Part shown: positions 1 through 8,061 of the stretch, in pieces | Numbering within the stretch: position 1 is the first letter of the stretch | Layout of the letters: each line of letters opens with the position of its first letter | DNA from: Lachnospiraceae bacterium | GTDB lineage: Bacteria; Bacillota; Clostridia; Lachnospirales; Lachnospiraceae | Direction: 5' to 3' | Length of the DNA: 33,065 bases | Assembly (NCBI GenBank): GCA_017432565.1 | Contig: JAFRIW010000034.1 | Location: 1-33,065, forward strand | Notes under the pieces: model-generated | What the model was told of the DNA's origin: nothing | The model's database searches: none | The model's input: the letters and a program-made list of their open reading frames with translations, nothing else | Position numbers and translations under genes: made by a program

Positions 1-97
1 ATTCACAGGTGTCAAGAATCAGCTTCAGAAATTTCTCCCGTTCCAGCTCCGTTAAAAATCTCGGCTGCGAGTAGTTCTCCAGAATGATCGTTTCCAG
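1..97 (-). CDS. possible 5' end of an unidentified gene leaving the window
   Basis: On the minus strand the first ~100 bases read without a stop and have the composition of a real protein (start of the read: LETIILENYSQPRF). A good ribosome binding site, GGAGGTG (plus positions 104-110), lies 6 bases before a CTG codon at 97. No ATG, GTG or TTG sits at a proper distance, so the start is a guess; an in-frame GTG at 106 overlaps the binding site itself. It follows the terminator that closes gdhA, so it would be a separate transcript. Too short to name. Confidence 0.3.
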   Translation of the reverse strand, partial: METIILENYSQPRFLTELEREKFLKLILDTCE

Positions 98-118
98 ATG
101 ATGCACCTCCGGGACGTG

Positions 119-154
119 AAAAAAGAGCAGCTGCACGGACGCAGCTGCTCTTTT
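119..154 (-). terminator. intrinsic terminator downstream of gdhA (possibly bidirectional)
   Basis: A perfect 10-bp stem (GAGCAGCTGC at 125-134 with GCAGCTGCTC at 141-150) and a 6-base loop. Read on the minus strand it is followed by six T residues (plus A119-A124), as expected for termination of gdhA. The plus side also carries TTTT (151-154), so it could stop transcripts from either side. Confidence 0.85.
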
Positions 155-219
155 ATGATGCTTTTCCGGGGACTGCCGAGCCTTGACTGATACGGTTAAA
201 ACCCTGCATTTAAGGGAAC

Positions 220-1587
<1,368 letters not shown>

Positions 1588-1600
1588 TCAAAATTGCATT

Positions 1601-1628
1601 ATTGTATACAAAATCGGGCCCATTACAA
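1601..1628 (-). promoter_or_regulatory. gdhA promoter overlapping a TTGTATACAA operator
   Basis: Read on the minus strand: TTGTAA (plus 1623-1628), 16-base spacer, TACAAT (plus 1601-1606), about 46 bases before the gdhA start. The -10 box sits inside the perfect palindrome TTGTATACAA (1602-1611). On the plus strand 1602-1617 reads TTGTATACAAAATCGG, the same 16 bases found upstream of asnA. Palindromes of this shape are typical targets of FadR-subfamily GntR repressors. The regulator is not in this window; repression is inferred from overlap with the -10 box. Confidence 0.6.
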
Positions 1629-1766
1629 CCTTTTTTTTGAAACTGATCGGCCTCCGGATCAACCCCAGAGCAATCAGCTTTTGTTATTATAGAACCGCAA
1701 AGTCCCATAATCAAGGCTTTATTTGAGATTCGAAAGAAAAAAACGAAATTACGCATCCAGAAATAA

Positions 1767-1776
1767 TTGTATACAT
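1767..1776. promoter_or_regulatory. second TTGTATACA-type site upstream of gdhA
   Basis: TTGTATACAT differs by one base from the operator at 1602-1611 and lies 165 bp farther upstream, just beside the structured repeats. It could be a second binding site of the same regulator. The spacing would suit DNA looping, but this is inference from sequence similarity alone. Confidence 0.35.
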
Positions 1777-1780
1777 TTTC

Positions 1781-1927
1781 GAGTGCGTGCACCGCTCAAG
1801 CGCCGCGGAGGCTGCGCGCACTCTGCGAGTGCGTGCACCGCTCAAACGCCGCGGGGCTGCCTGCCTGCTTCGCAGGCGGGCACCGCTCAAGCGCCGCTCG
1901 GGCTGCGCGCACTCTGCGAGTGCGTGC
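1781..1927. repeat. three tandem 45-46 bp structured repeats
   Basis: GCACCGCTCAAGCGCCGC occurs at 1789-1806, 1835-1852 (one A/G change) and 1880-1897, spaced 46 and 45 bp. Each copy is followed by a near-perfect hairpin with a 10-bp stem and 3-base loop: 1814-1836, 1859-1881 and 1905-1927. The stem of the middle copy differs in sequence (GCCTGCCTGC against GCGCGCACTC) but its other arm has changed to match, so pairing is kept. The core also contains the small palindrome CGCTCAAGCG. An unpaired right arm (1781-1790) begins the array. No reading frame in it is credible. It fills most of the 1555-2041 gap between gdhA and the HPr-like gene. Confidence 0.8.
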
Positions 1928-1929
1928 AT

Positions 1930-1971
1930 AACAACAAAAGCGCCCCGAAGGACTTGAGTCCGACAAAGCGC
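1930..1971 (-). terminator. intrinsic terminator downstream of the HPr-like gene
   Basis: On the minus strand GCGC (plus 1968-1971) pairs with GCGC (1940-1943), continuing through U-G pairs, a small internal loop and an inner GGACT/AGTCC stem (plus 1950-1961). It is followed by TTTTGTTGTT (plus 1930-1939). The orientation fits the HPr-like gene ending at 2042. Confidence 0.6.
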
Positions 1972-1991
1972 CCCTGTTAACAATATGATGC

Positions 1992-2014
1992 GGCCGGCGG
2001 ATCCGGCCTCTTTT
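1992..2014 (+). terminator. GC-rich hairpin followed by T residues
   Basis: GGCCGG (1992-1997), 5-base loop, CCGGCC (2003-2008), then TCTTTT. It has the form of a plus-strand terminator, yet no plus-strand gene precedes it. It may block transcription from the repeat region into the HPr-like gene as antisense, or be incidental. Confidence 0.35.
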
Positions 2015-2041
2015 ATGGAATGCCTGTGGCAGTGCGCGGTC

Positions 2042-2284
2042 TCAGCCGGCAGTCTGCAGCTGTGCAAGCATTGTTTCGAATTCTTCGTTCTCTCCGCTGT
2101 AGGTCACGACCAGATTTCCGGAGAAGTCCAGACCGAGAACTCCGAGCAGGGATTTGGCATCCACCAGATATCTTCTTCCGTGGCTGATATTGGCAATATC
2201 AATATCGAAGTCACAGTGAGATGCCCTTTCCACGAAGCGGCCAACAGTATCAGGCGTAAGACGGATTACTTTCTTCTTTTCCAT
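2042..2284 (-). CDS. HPr-like protein lacking the phosphorylatable histidine
   Basis: 80 residues with the HPr fold pattern: the stretch VDAKSLLGVLGL (41-52) corresponds to the KSIMGVMSL segment around the regulatory serine of Firmicutes HPr (Ser46; here Ser45), followed by a typical strand and helix. The PTS active-site segment, normally GLHARPA near residue 15, is here TPDTVGRFV, so there is no histidine to accept phosphate from enzyme I. Loss of His with retention of Ser resembles Bacillus Crh, which acts with CcpA; a regulatory role is therefore inferred, not shown. The ATG at 2284 is chosen because AAAGGAG lies 9 bases upstream; the GTG six bases earlier is too close to it. Monocistronic, with a hairpin in its leader. 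Confidence 0.75.
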   Translation of the reverse strand: MEKKKVIRLTPDTVGRFVERASHCDFDIDIANISHGRRYLVDAKSLLGVLGLDFSGNLVVTYSGENEEFETMLAQLQTAG

Positions 2285-2310
2285 AAACACGAGCTCCTTT
2301 GTCTTGCGCA

Positions 2311-2326
2311 GACCGCAGCAGCGGTC
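2311..2326. other. hairpin in the leader of the HPr-like gene
   Basis: GACCGC-AGCA-GCGGTC is a perfect 6-bp stem with a tetraloop, just upstream of the ribosome binding site of the HPr-like gene. On the plus strand it is followed by AGCTGATTTTT, so it could instead be a weak terminator. The rest of 2285-2507 shows only a short inverted repeat (ATTCCG/CGGAAT near 2386-2405) and no gene. Confidence 0.3.
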
Positions 2327-2507
2327 AGCTGATTTTTATGCCCTCAGACTTCCGATTTATGTCATCAGCATAGTAATGATAATGGATTCCGCAGTCGGAC
2401 GGAATGCCAAACCTGCCCAAAATTTATCGCAATATCGTTAAATCTTTCACCAGGATGCCCCCGGAAGCCGGATCAGCGGCGGAATTCCATGGGAAAATTA
2501 TGAATAC

Positions 2508-2544
2508 TTGTATACAAAATCGGTTGCATTTCGACGTAAAATGC
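2508..2544 (+). promoter_or_regulatory. TTGTATACAA operator and hairpin upstream of asnA
   Basis: TTGTATACAAAATCGG at 2508-2523 is identical over 16 bases to the site in the gdhA promoter. It lies 64 bases before the asnA start codon and is followed by an inverted repeat GCATTT/AAATGC (2526-2531, 2539-2544). No clear -35/-10 pair is visible, though TATACA within the palindrome could serve as a -10 box. Shared control with gdhA is the natural inference. Confidence 0.55.
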
Positions 2545-2587
2545 GCTTTAATATCTCCATCATCGCGTAACCGGAAGGAGGTCCGGA

Positions 2588-3595
2588 ATGGAACATTTAA
2601 TGATTCCCGAGAACTATGAGTCAGCGCTCAGCCTGCATGACACGCAGGTCGCTATCAAAACAGTCAAGGACTTTTTCCAGCAGCTGCTGGCAGAGCGGCT
2701 CAATCTGCTGCGCGTCTCCGCGCCGCTTTTTGTCGCGCCTGAATCCGGATTAAATGACAATCTGAACGGCGTCGAGCGGCCGGTCGGTTTTGACATTCTC
2801 GAGAGCGGAAGAGATGCCGAGGTCGTACAGTCTCTGGCAAAATGGAAGCGCTTCGCGTTAAAGAAGTACGGCTTCCGGGTCGGCGAGGGCCTCTACACCG
2901 ATATGACGGCCATCCGGCGCGACGAGGTCACTGACAATATTCATTCCATCTATGTTGATCAGTGGGACTGGGAAAAGATTATCCGCAGGGAAGACCGGAC
3001 ACTGCAGACGCTCGAATCCGTCGTGGCCGACGTCTACCGCGTCCTGCGCAAGACGGAGAAGTACATGGCGATCCGCTATGACTATATCCACGAGATTCTG
3101 CCGCATGATATCTTCTTTATTACTACCAGCGAGCTGGAAGCACTCTATCCGGACAAAACCCCGAAGGAGCGCGAATATCTGATCACGAAAGAAAAAGGCG
3201 CGGTCTGCCTGATGCAGATCGGCAAAGCACTCTCGGACGGCAAGCCGCATGACGGCCGCGCGCCGGACTATGATGACTGGGATCTGAATGCGGACATCAT
3301 TGTCTATTATCCGGTTCTGGACATCGCTCTCGAGCTGTCCTCCATGGGTATCCGCGTCGACGAAAAGTCTCTGGCCAGCCAGCTGAAGGCGGCGGGCTGT
3401 GAGGACCGCGCCGAGCTGCCGTTCCAGCAGGCCATTCTGAACGGTGAGCTGCCGTTCACCATCGGCGGCGGAATCGGACAGTCCCGGATCTGTATGTTCT
3501 TCCTTCGCAAGGCACACATCGGTGAAGTGCACTGTTCCATCTGGCCGGTGCAGACGGTTGCCACCTGCGAATCAAAGGGCGTGCATCTGCTCTGA
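2588..3595 (+). CDS. asnA: aspartate-ammonia ligase (AsnA-type asparagine synthetase)
   Basis: Makes asparagine from aspartate, free ammonia and ATP through an aspartyl-AMP intermediate; cytoplasmic and structurally related to class II aminoacyl-tRNA synthetases. 335 residues, close to the 330 of the E. coli enzyme. Family segments visible: an N-terminal ERLNLLRVSAPLFV block, GLNDNLNGVERPVGFD, YTDMTAIRRDE, HSIYVDQWDWE and the C-terminal class II motif 3-like GGGIGQSR. The start follows GGAAGGAGG with a short spacer. It has its own upstream operator shared with gdhA and its own terminator, so it is probably monocistronic. Using ammonia directly, it fits an ammonia-responsive pairing with glutamate dehydrogenase. 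Confidence 0.97.
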   Translation: MEHLMIPENYESALSLHDTQVAIKTVKDFFQQLLAERLNLLRVSAPLFVAPESGLNDNLNGVERPVGFDILESGRDAEVVQSLAKWKRFALKKYGFRVGEGLYTDMTAIRRDEVTDNIHSIYVDQWDWEKIIRREDRTLQTLESVVADVYRVLRKTEKYMAIRYDYIHEILPHDIFFITTSELEALYPDKTPKEREYLITKEKGAVCLMQIGKALSDGKPHDGRAPDYDDWDLNADIIVYYPVLDIALELSSMGIRVDEKSLASQLKAAGCEDRAELPFQQAILNGELPFTIGGGIGQSRICMFFLRKAHIGEVHCSIWPVQTVATCESKGVHLL

Positions 3596-3625
3596 TTCCA
3601 TTCAAACCGATACTTCGCTGACAGG

Positions 3626-3662
3626 GCGCCCTGCGGGATGAAAGTCCCTCAGGGCGCTTTTC
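3626..3662 (+). terminator. intrinsic terminator after asnA
   Basis: Stem of GCGCCCTG + GGGA (from 3626) with TCCCT + CAGGGCGC (to 3657), a short loop, then TTTT. Strong and correctly placed 30 bases after the asnA stop. Confidence 0.9.
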
Positions 3663-3734
3663 AACTCAGCCTGGGAATTCACTGCCTGAAGAGGCGCCGG
3701 AAAAGTGAGCAATGCCTCCCTGACGCGCATATGG

Positions 3735-3763
3735 TACAATAGGGAAAGCTTTATGTAAGCTTT
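3735..3763 (+). promoter_or_regulatory. candidate promoter and inverted repeat upstream of the helicase gene
   Basis: TACAAT at 3735-3740 could be a -10 box, though no good -35 box is seen. Directly after it AAAGCTT (3745-3751) and AAGCTTT (3757-3763) form a 7-bp inverted repeat with a 5-base gap, positioned like an operator at the transcription start. Confidence 0.3.
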
Positions 3764-3805
3764 TGACAAGTCCTGTAAGCATTCAAAGCGGAAGGAAGAA
3801 GACGG

Positions 3806-6313
3806 ATGGAACTGCAGATTTCGGTCCGGACGCTGGTGGAATTTCTGATGCGTTCAGGCGACCTGGACAACCGGACGGCGGCAGCGCCGGAGAAGGCCAT
3901 GCTGGAAGGCTCCCGCATGCACCGTCAGCTGCAGAAAGCGGCAGGCGCGGAGTACAGCGCCGAGGTTCCGCTTCGCCGCACGATTGTGCTGGGAGCCGGG
4001 ACCGATGAGCCGATTGAAGTCGTCCTGGAGGGTAGAGCGGACGGAATCTATGAGGGGCAGATTCCGGACGAGACCGACAGCTGCATTCTCCTGCCGGACT
4101 TTGAAAGCGGGCTGCATCCCGCCTACACCTGCCCGGCGTACGCGGAGGAAACCGCCGTCACCATTGACGAAATCAAAACAACCTATCACCGTCTGTCCCG
4201 CATGAAGGAACCGGAGCCCGTCCACCTGGCACAGGCGAGATGCTATGCATATATGTTTGCCTGCGATCAGCAGGAATCCGTCATGCACATCCGCATGACC
4301 TACTGCAATCTGGCCACGCAGGAAATCCGTTATTTTTATGAAAGAATCACTTTCGAGGCGCTGGAAAAATGGTTTGACGGCCTGATGCGGGAATATGCAA
4401 AATGGGCCCGCTTCCAGCTGGAGTGGAAAAAGACCTGCGTCGATTCGATCCGGGAAATGCATTTTCCGTTTCCTTACCGGGACGGTCAGAAGGAACTGGC
4501 GGCCGCCGTGTACCAGACGATCGCCCGCAGAAAGAAGCTGTTTCTGGAGGCGCCGACCGGCACGGGCAAAACCCTGGCAACCCTCTATCCGTCTCTGAAA
4601 GCCATCGGAGACGGCATGGCGGACAAGCTGTTCTATCTCACGGCCAAGACGATTACCAGGACGGCGGCGGAAGATGCGATCCGCCTGCTTCGGGAGAACG
4701 GACTTCGCTGCAAGAACACAGTCATCACAGCCAAAGAGAAAATCTGTGTTCTGGAGAAGCCGGACTGCAATCCGGAGAAGTGTCCGCGGGCTGGCGGGCA
4801 CTACGACCGCATCAATGAAGCACTTTTTGACATATTGACCAGATCGGATAATTTTGACAGAACCACGATTCAGGCCTATGCTGAGAAGCATGGAGTCTGT
4901 CCTTTCGAACTCTCGCTGGATCTGAGCCTGTTCTCGGACACGATTCTGTGCGATTATAATTACGTTTTTGACCCGCACGCGTATCTCCGGAGATTCTTCG
5001 CAGGCGGAGAGGGAAAAGGTGCCTATCTGTTTCTGGTGGACGAGGCGCACAACCTGGTGGAGCGGGGACGCGACATGTACAGCGCACAGCTGGACCGGGA
5101 GAAGGTACTGGCGATGCGCCGCCTGGTCAAAGATCAGTACCCGAAGCTCGGCAGGAAGCTGATGGCGGTGAGCCGGGCCTTCCTTCCGTGGAAGAAGGAG
5201 CTGCAGCTGACAGAGGAGAACGCGCTGATCCCTGCGCCCGCGGAACTGGATACGCTTCTGGGTGCCGCAGGGGACGCGGGAGAGGAACTGATTCAGATTC
5301 TGGACCGCCAGCGGATCGATGACCTGATCGGTCAAAAAAGGAAAAAGCCCGAGGATGAAGCACTTCGGGAGGCTTTGCTGGAGTTTTATTTTGACCTCTC
5401 TCATTTCCTGCTGATCGCCGAGGGCCTGGATGATCATTATCAGGTCTATGTGCAGCGGGAGGGGAAAGAGCACCTGGTCAGACTCTTTAACGTGGATCCC
5501 TCCAGACGTCTGCAGGAGTGTATGGACAGAGGGCAGGCGTCCATCCTGTTCTCGGCGACCTTCCTGCCGATTCAGTATTACAAGGCATTGCTGGGCGGCA
5601 CGGAGGAGGATTACGAGATCTACGCGAAGTCGGTGTTCAATCCGGCGAAGAAAGGGCTTTTTATCGCCGGAGACGTCAGCAGCCGCTATAAGCGCAGAAC
5701 ACCGGAGGAATTCGGGCGGATTGCCGACAGTATTTATGAAATCACCGGACAGCGGCACGGAAACTATCTGGTTTTCTGTCCATCGCACGCTTTCCTGCGC
5801 AGAACTGCCGAGGCCTTTTTGGCGCGGTATCCGGAAAACGGTGCGGAGTGTGTGCTGCAGCAGGAGCATATGAGTGAGCCGGAGCGGGAGGCGTTCCTGT
5901 CCCGCTTCGAACAGATCCGTGATGATACGACGCTGATCGGCTTCTGTGTGCTCGGCGGCGTGTTCAGCGAGGGCATTGATCTGAAGAATGACAGCCTGAT
6001 CGGCGTGATCGTCATCGGTACCGGTATGCCGCAGGTCTGTTATGAGCGGGAACTGCTGAAGAACTATTTTGACGGGCGCGGCGAGAATGGTTTTGACTAC
6101 GCCTACCGCTATCCCGGGATGAACAAAGTTCTTCAGGCAGCCGGGCGTGTGATCCGGACGGCAGAGGATGTCGGGATTGTGGCGCTTCTGGACGACCGCT
6201 TCCTGACAGGACCGTACCGGAGACTGTTCCCCAGGGAATGGACGGAGTACGAAGAAGTGACGGCCGCGACAGCCGGAAATCGCGTGGAACGCTTTTGGAA
6301 TGAATGGCTTTAA
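3806..6313 (+). CDS. PD-(D/E)XK nuclease fused to DinG/XPD-type FeS helicase
   Basis: 835 residues. The N-terminal ~200 residues form a RecB/Cas4-like nuclease domain: GxxxH (Gly35, His39), GRAD (Asp79), EIK (Glu122, Lys124) and QxxxxY (Gln143, Tyr148). The rest is a superfamily 2 helicase: Walker A APTGTGKT at 249-256, DEAH at 412-415 and late motifs near SEGIDLKND and QAAGRVIRT. Between Walker A and DEAH four cysteines (314, 321, 326, 365) match the iron-sulfur cluster of XPD/DinG helicases. It probably unwinds and cuts DNA during repair; the substrate is unknown. The start follows GGAAGGAAGAAG. Stand-alone gene with non-coding sequence on both sides. This fusion is known in Firmicutes but is poorly characterised. 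Confidence 0.93.
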   Translation: MELQISVRTLVEFLMRSGDLDNRTAAAPEKAMLEGSRMHRQLQKAAGAEYSAEVPLRRTIVLGAGTDEPIEVVLEGRADGIYEGQIPDETDSCILLPDFESGLHPAYTCPAYAEETAVTIDEIKTTYHRLSRMKEPEPVHLAQARCYAYMFACDQQESVMHIRMTYCNLATQEIRYFYERITFEALEKWFDGLMREYAKWARFQLEWKKTCVDSIREMHFPFPYRDGQKELAAAVYQTIARRKKLFLEAPTGTGKTLATLYPSLKAIGDGMADKLFYLTAKTITRTAAEDAIRLLRENGLRCKNTVITAKEKICVLEKPDCNPEKCPRAGGHYDRINEALFDILTRSDNFDRTTIQAYAEKHGVCPFELSLDLSLFSDTILCDYNYVFDPHAYLRRFFAGGEGKGAYLFLVDEAHNLVERGRDMYSAQLDREKVLAMRRLVKDQYPKLGRKLMAVSRAFLPWKKELQLTEENALIPAPAELDTLLGAAGDAGEELIQILDRQRIDDLIGQKRKKPEDEALREALLEFYFDLSHFLLIAEGLDDHYQVYVQREGKEHLVRLFNVDPSRRLQECMDRGQASILFSATFLPIQYYKALLGGTEEDYEIYAKSVFNPAKKGLFIAGDVSSRYKRRTPEEFGRIADSIYEITGQRHGNYLVFCPSHAFLRRTAEAFLARYPENGAECVLQQEHMSEPEREAFLSRFEQIRDDTTLIGFCVLGGVFSEGIDLKNDSLIGVIVIGTGMPQVCYERELLKNYFDGRGENGFDYAYRYPGMNKVLQAAGRVIRTAEDVGIVALLDDRFLTGPYRRLFPREWTEYEEVTAATAGNRVERFWNEWL

Positions 6314-6446
6314 CCGGTTCGGTCACCATTTTTCCGGGCTGTTTCCGGATGAGGGCTGAAATTGCCGATATTATGTCAACAAAAAGAAACAAAAATTGTC
6401 AGAAAACGGTGAAAAACAGTTCTATAATCCCGTTAAATGTCGAAAA

Positions 6447-6464
6447 AATGACACTTGTGTCATT
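6447..6464. promoter_or_regulatory. perfect 18-bp inverted repeat upstream of the amylase gene
   Basis: AATGACAC-TT-GTGTCATT is a perfect palindrome with a 2-base centre, in a 381-base AT-rich gap (6314-6694) with no gene. A second, imperfect inverted pair, TGTGAAAA and TTCTCACA, follows at about 6475-6500. Both look like operator sequences for the downstream GH13-metNI unit; the proteins that bind are unknown. Confidence 0.4.
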
Positions 6465-6547
6465 GTGGAAAACTTTGTGAAAACCGTGGAATTCTCACAT
6501 TTCCGGGTGTGAAAATGTCTTTATATGATTTGATTTGACGAAATTTC

Positions 6548-6561
6548 AGAAAGCGTTGAAA
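6548..6561 (+). promoter_or_regulatory. cre-like site and weak promoter before the amylase gene
   Basis: AGAAAGCGTTGAAA matches the Firmicutes catabolite-responsive element consensus (TGWAANCGNTNWCA) at 12 of 14 positions. TTGAAC at 6581-6586 with TTATGT at 6604-6609 (17-base spacer) is a weak promoter candidate just downstream. A cre site would make sense before a maltodextrin enzyme, but one-site matches of this quality occur by chance. Confidence 0.35.
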
Positions 6562-6694
6562 ATATCGGATTTTCCGTTTTTTGAACTCTCAGGGTCAAAT
6601 ATATTATGTTAACTGAAAGGACCGTATCGGGCCGTTGACCGGGGCTGAAAAGGCTTTTTCCGGGCAGAGGCAGGGTGCGGAAGGTGTAAAGCGT

Positions 6695-8056
6695 ATGTGG
6701 GCTGAAGAAAGTGTACTATATCAGATTTATCCGCTTGGGATGTGCGGAGCTCCTTTTGAAAATCCGGCTTCCCCGGGAACACCGGTCTCCGAAGAAGACA
6801 ATACGGACGGGCACGGGGCAATTCTGCAGGTGATCGGCTGGATCCCGCACCTGAAGAAGCTGAACGTGAATGTCGTTCTGTTTAATCCGCTTTTTGAATC
6901 CGACACCCATGGCTATAATACGAGGGATTTCTTCCGGGTGGACCGGCGGCTGGGCACGAACGGGGACTTCCGGCTGGTGTGTGAAGCGCTGCATGAGGCG
7001 GGGATCCGCGTGATGCTGGACGGCGTATTCAATCATGTGGGCCGCGGTTTCTGGGCTTTTCAGGATGTACTGCAGAAGAAATGGGAATCTCCTTATAAAG
7101 ACTGGTTCCATATCAGTTTTGACGGAAACGATGCCTGGAACGACGGTTTCTGGTATGAGGGCTGGGAAGGCAATTATGACCTGGTGAAGCTGAATCTGAA
7201 CAACGAGGCAGTGGTCAGCCATCTTCTGGACGCGGTCCGGTTCTGGACGGAGGAGTACGGAATCGACGGGCTGCGGCTTGATGTGGCCTATTGTCTGGAC
7301 CGGGGCTTCCTGCGCCGGCTCCGCTCCTTTACGAGTGAGCTTGCTGCTTCTCTGAAGCGGGAAGAGTTCTTCCTGTTCGGCGAAATCCTGGGCGGAGATT
7401 ATAAGACCATCATGGCGCCGGATATGCTGCACTCCGCGACCAACTATGAGTGCTTCAAAGGCCTGTTTTCTTCCTTTAACAGCAGTAACCTCTTTGAAAT
7501 CAACCATTCGCTGATGCGGCAGTTCGGCAGCGAGCCCTGGTGCCTGTACCGCGGGATGCACCTGATCAGCTTTGCGGATAATCACGACGTGACCCGCGTC
7601 GCCTCAGTCCTGAACAATCCGGCTCATCTTCCGCTCCTGTACGCGCTGATGTTCGGCATGCCCGGCATTCCCTGCATCTATTACGGAAGCGAATGGGGCA
7701 TGAAGGGAGAAAAGCGGGACGGCGATCCTGCGCTGCGGCCTGCGGTCAGATGGCCGGAGTGGAATGAGCTGACGGATTTCATCGCGCGTCTTGCGGAGGC
7801 GAAAAGAAAATCCGAGGCATTGTGTTACGGAGATTTCCGGAGTATTCTGCTGACAAATAAGCAGTGCATCTTCGAGCGGAAAAGTGAGCATGAGCGGGTT
7901 CTCGTCGCCATCAACATGGATGACGCCGACTACACGGCACATTTTGACGCGGGATGCGGCATGGCCGTGGACCTGATCACCGGTAATAAGCACGACTTCG
8001 GCGGCGGCTCCCTGCTGCCCGCCTGCAGTGCGCAGTGGTGGCTCATGGAGAGGTAA
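6695..8056 (+). CDS. GH13 alpha-amylase family glycosidase (cyclomaltodextrinase/neopullulanase-like)
   Basis: 453 residues, no signal peptide, so a cytoplasmic enzyme acting on imported maltodextrins or internal glycogen. The four GH13 regions are intact: DGVFNH (109-114), GLRLD with nucleophile Asp196, FGE with acid/base Glu230, and NHD (296-298) with the transition-state Asp298. It lacks the long N-terminal domain of dimeric neopullulanases, so the exact specificity is open. The reading frame extends upstream to a TTG at 6635, but GGAAGGTG before the ATG at 6695 and the start of homologous sequence (WAEESVLYQIYP) favour 6695. Its stop codon overlaps the metN start region (TAATG), so the two are probably translated together, an unexpected pairing. 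Confidence 0.88.
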   Translation: MWAEESVLYQIYPLGMCGAPFENPASPGTPVSEEDNTDGHGAILQVIGWIPHLKKLNVNVVLFNPLFESDTHGYNTRDFFRVDRRLGTNGDFRLVCEALHEAGIRVMLDGVFNHVGRGFWAFQDVLQKKWESPYKDWFHISFDGNDAWNDGFWYEGWEGNYDLVKLNLNNEAVVSHLLDAVRFWTEEYGIDGLRLDVAYCLDRGFLRRLRSFTSELAASLKREEFFLFGEILGGDYKTIMAPDMLHSATNYECFKGLFSSFNSSNLFEINHSLMRQFGSEPWCLYRGMHLISFADNHDVTRVASVLNNPAHLPLLYALMFGMPGIPCIYYGSEWGMKGEKRDGDPALRPAVRWPEWNELTDFIARLAEAKRKSEALCYGDFRSILLTNKQCIFERKSEHERVLVAINMDDADYTAHFDAGCGMAVDLITGNKHDFGGGSLLPACSAQWWLMER

Positions 8057-8061
8057 TGAAT

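Noticed and set aside
3854..5869. 671-residue minus-strand reading frame inside the helicase gene
   Set aside because: The opposite strand carries all nuclease and helicase motifs in order; the antisense product shows no domain pattern.
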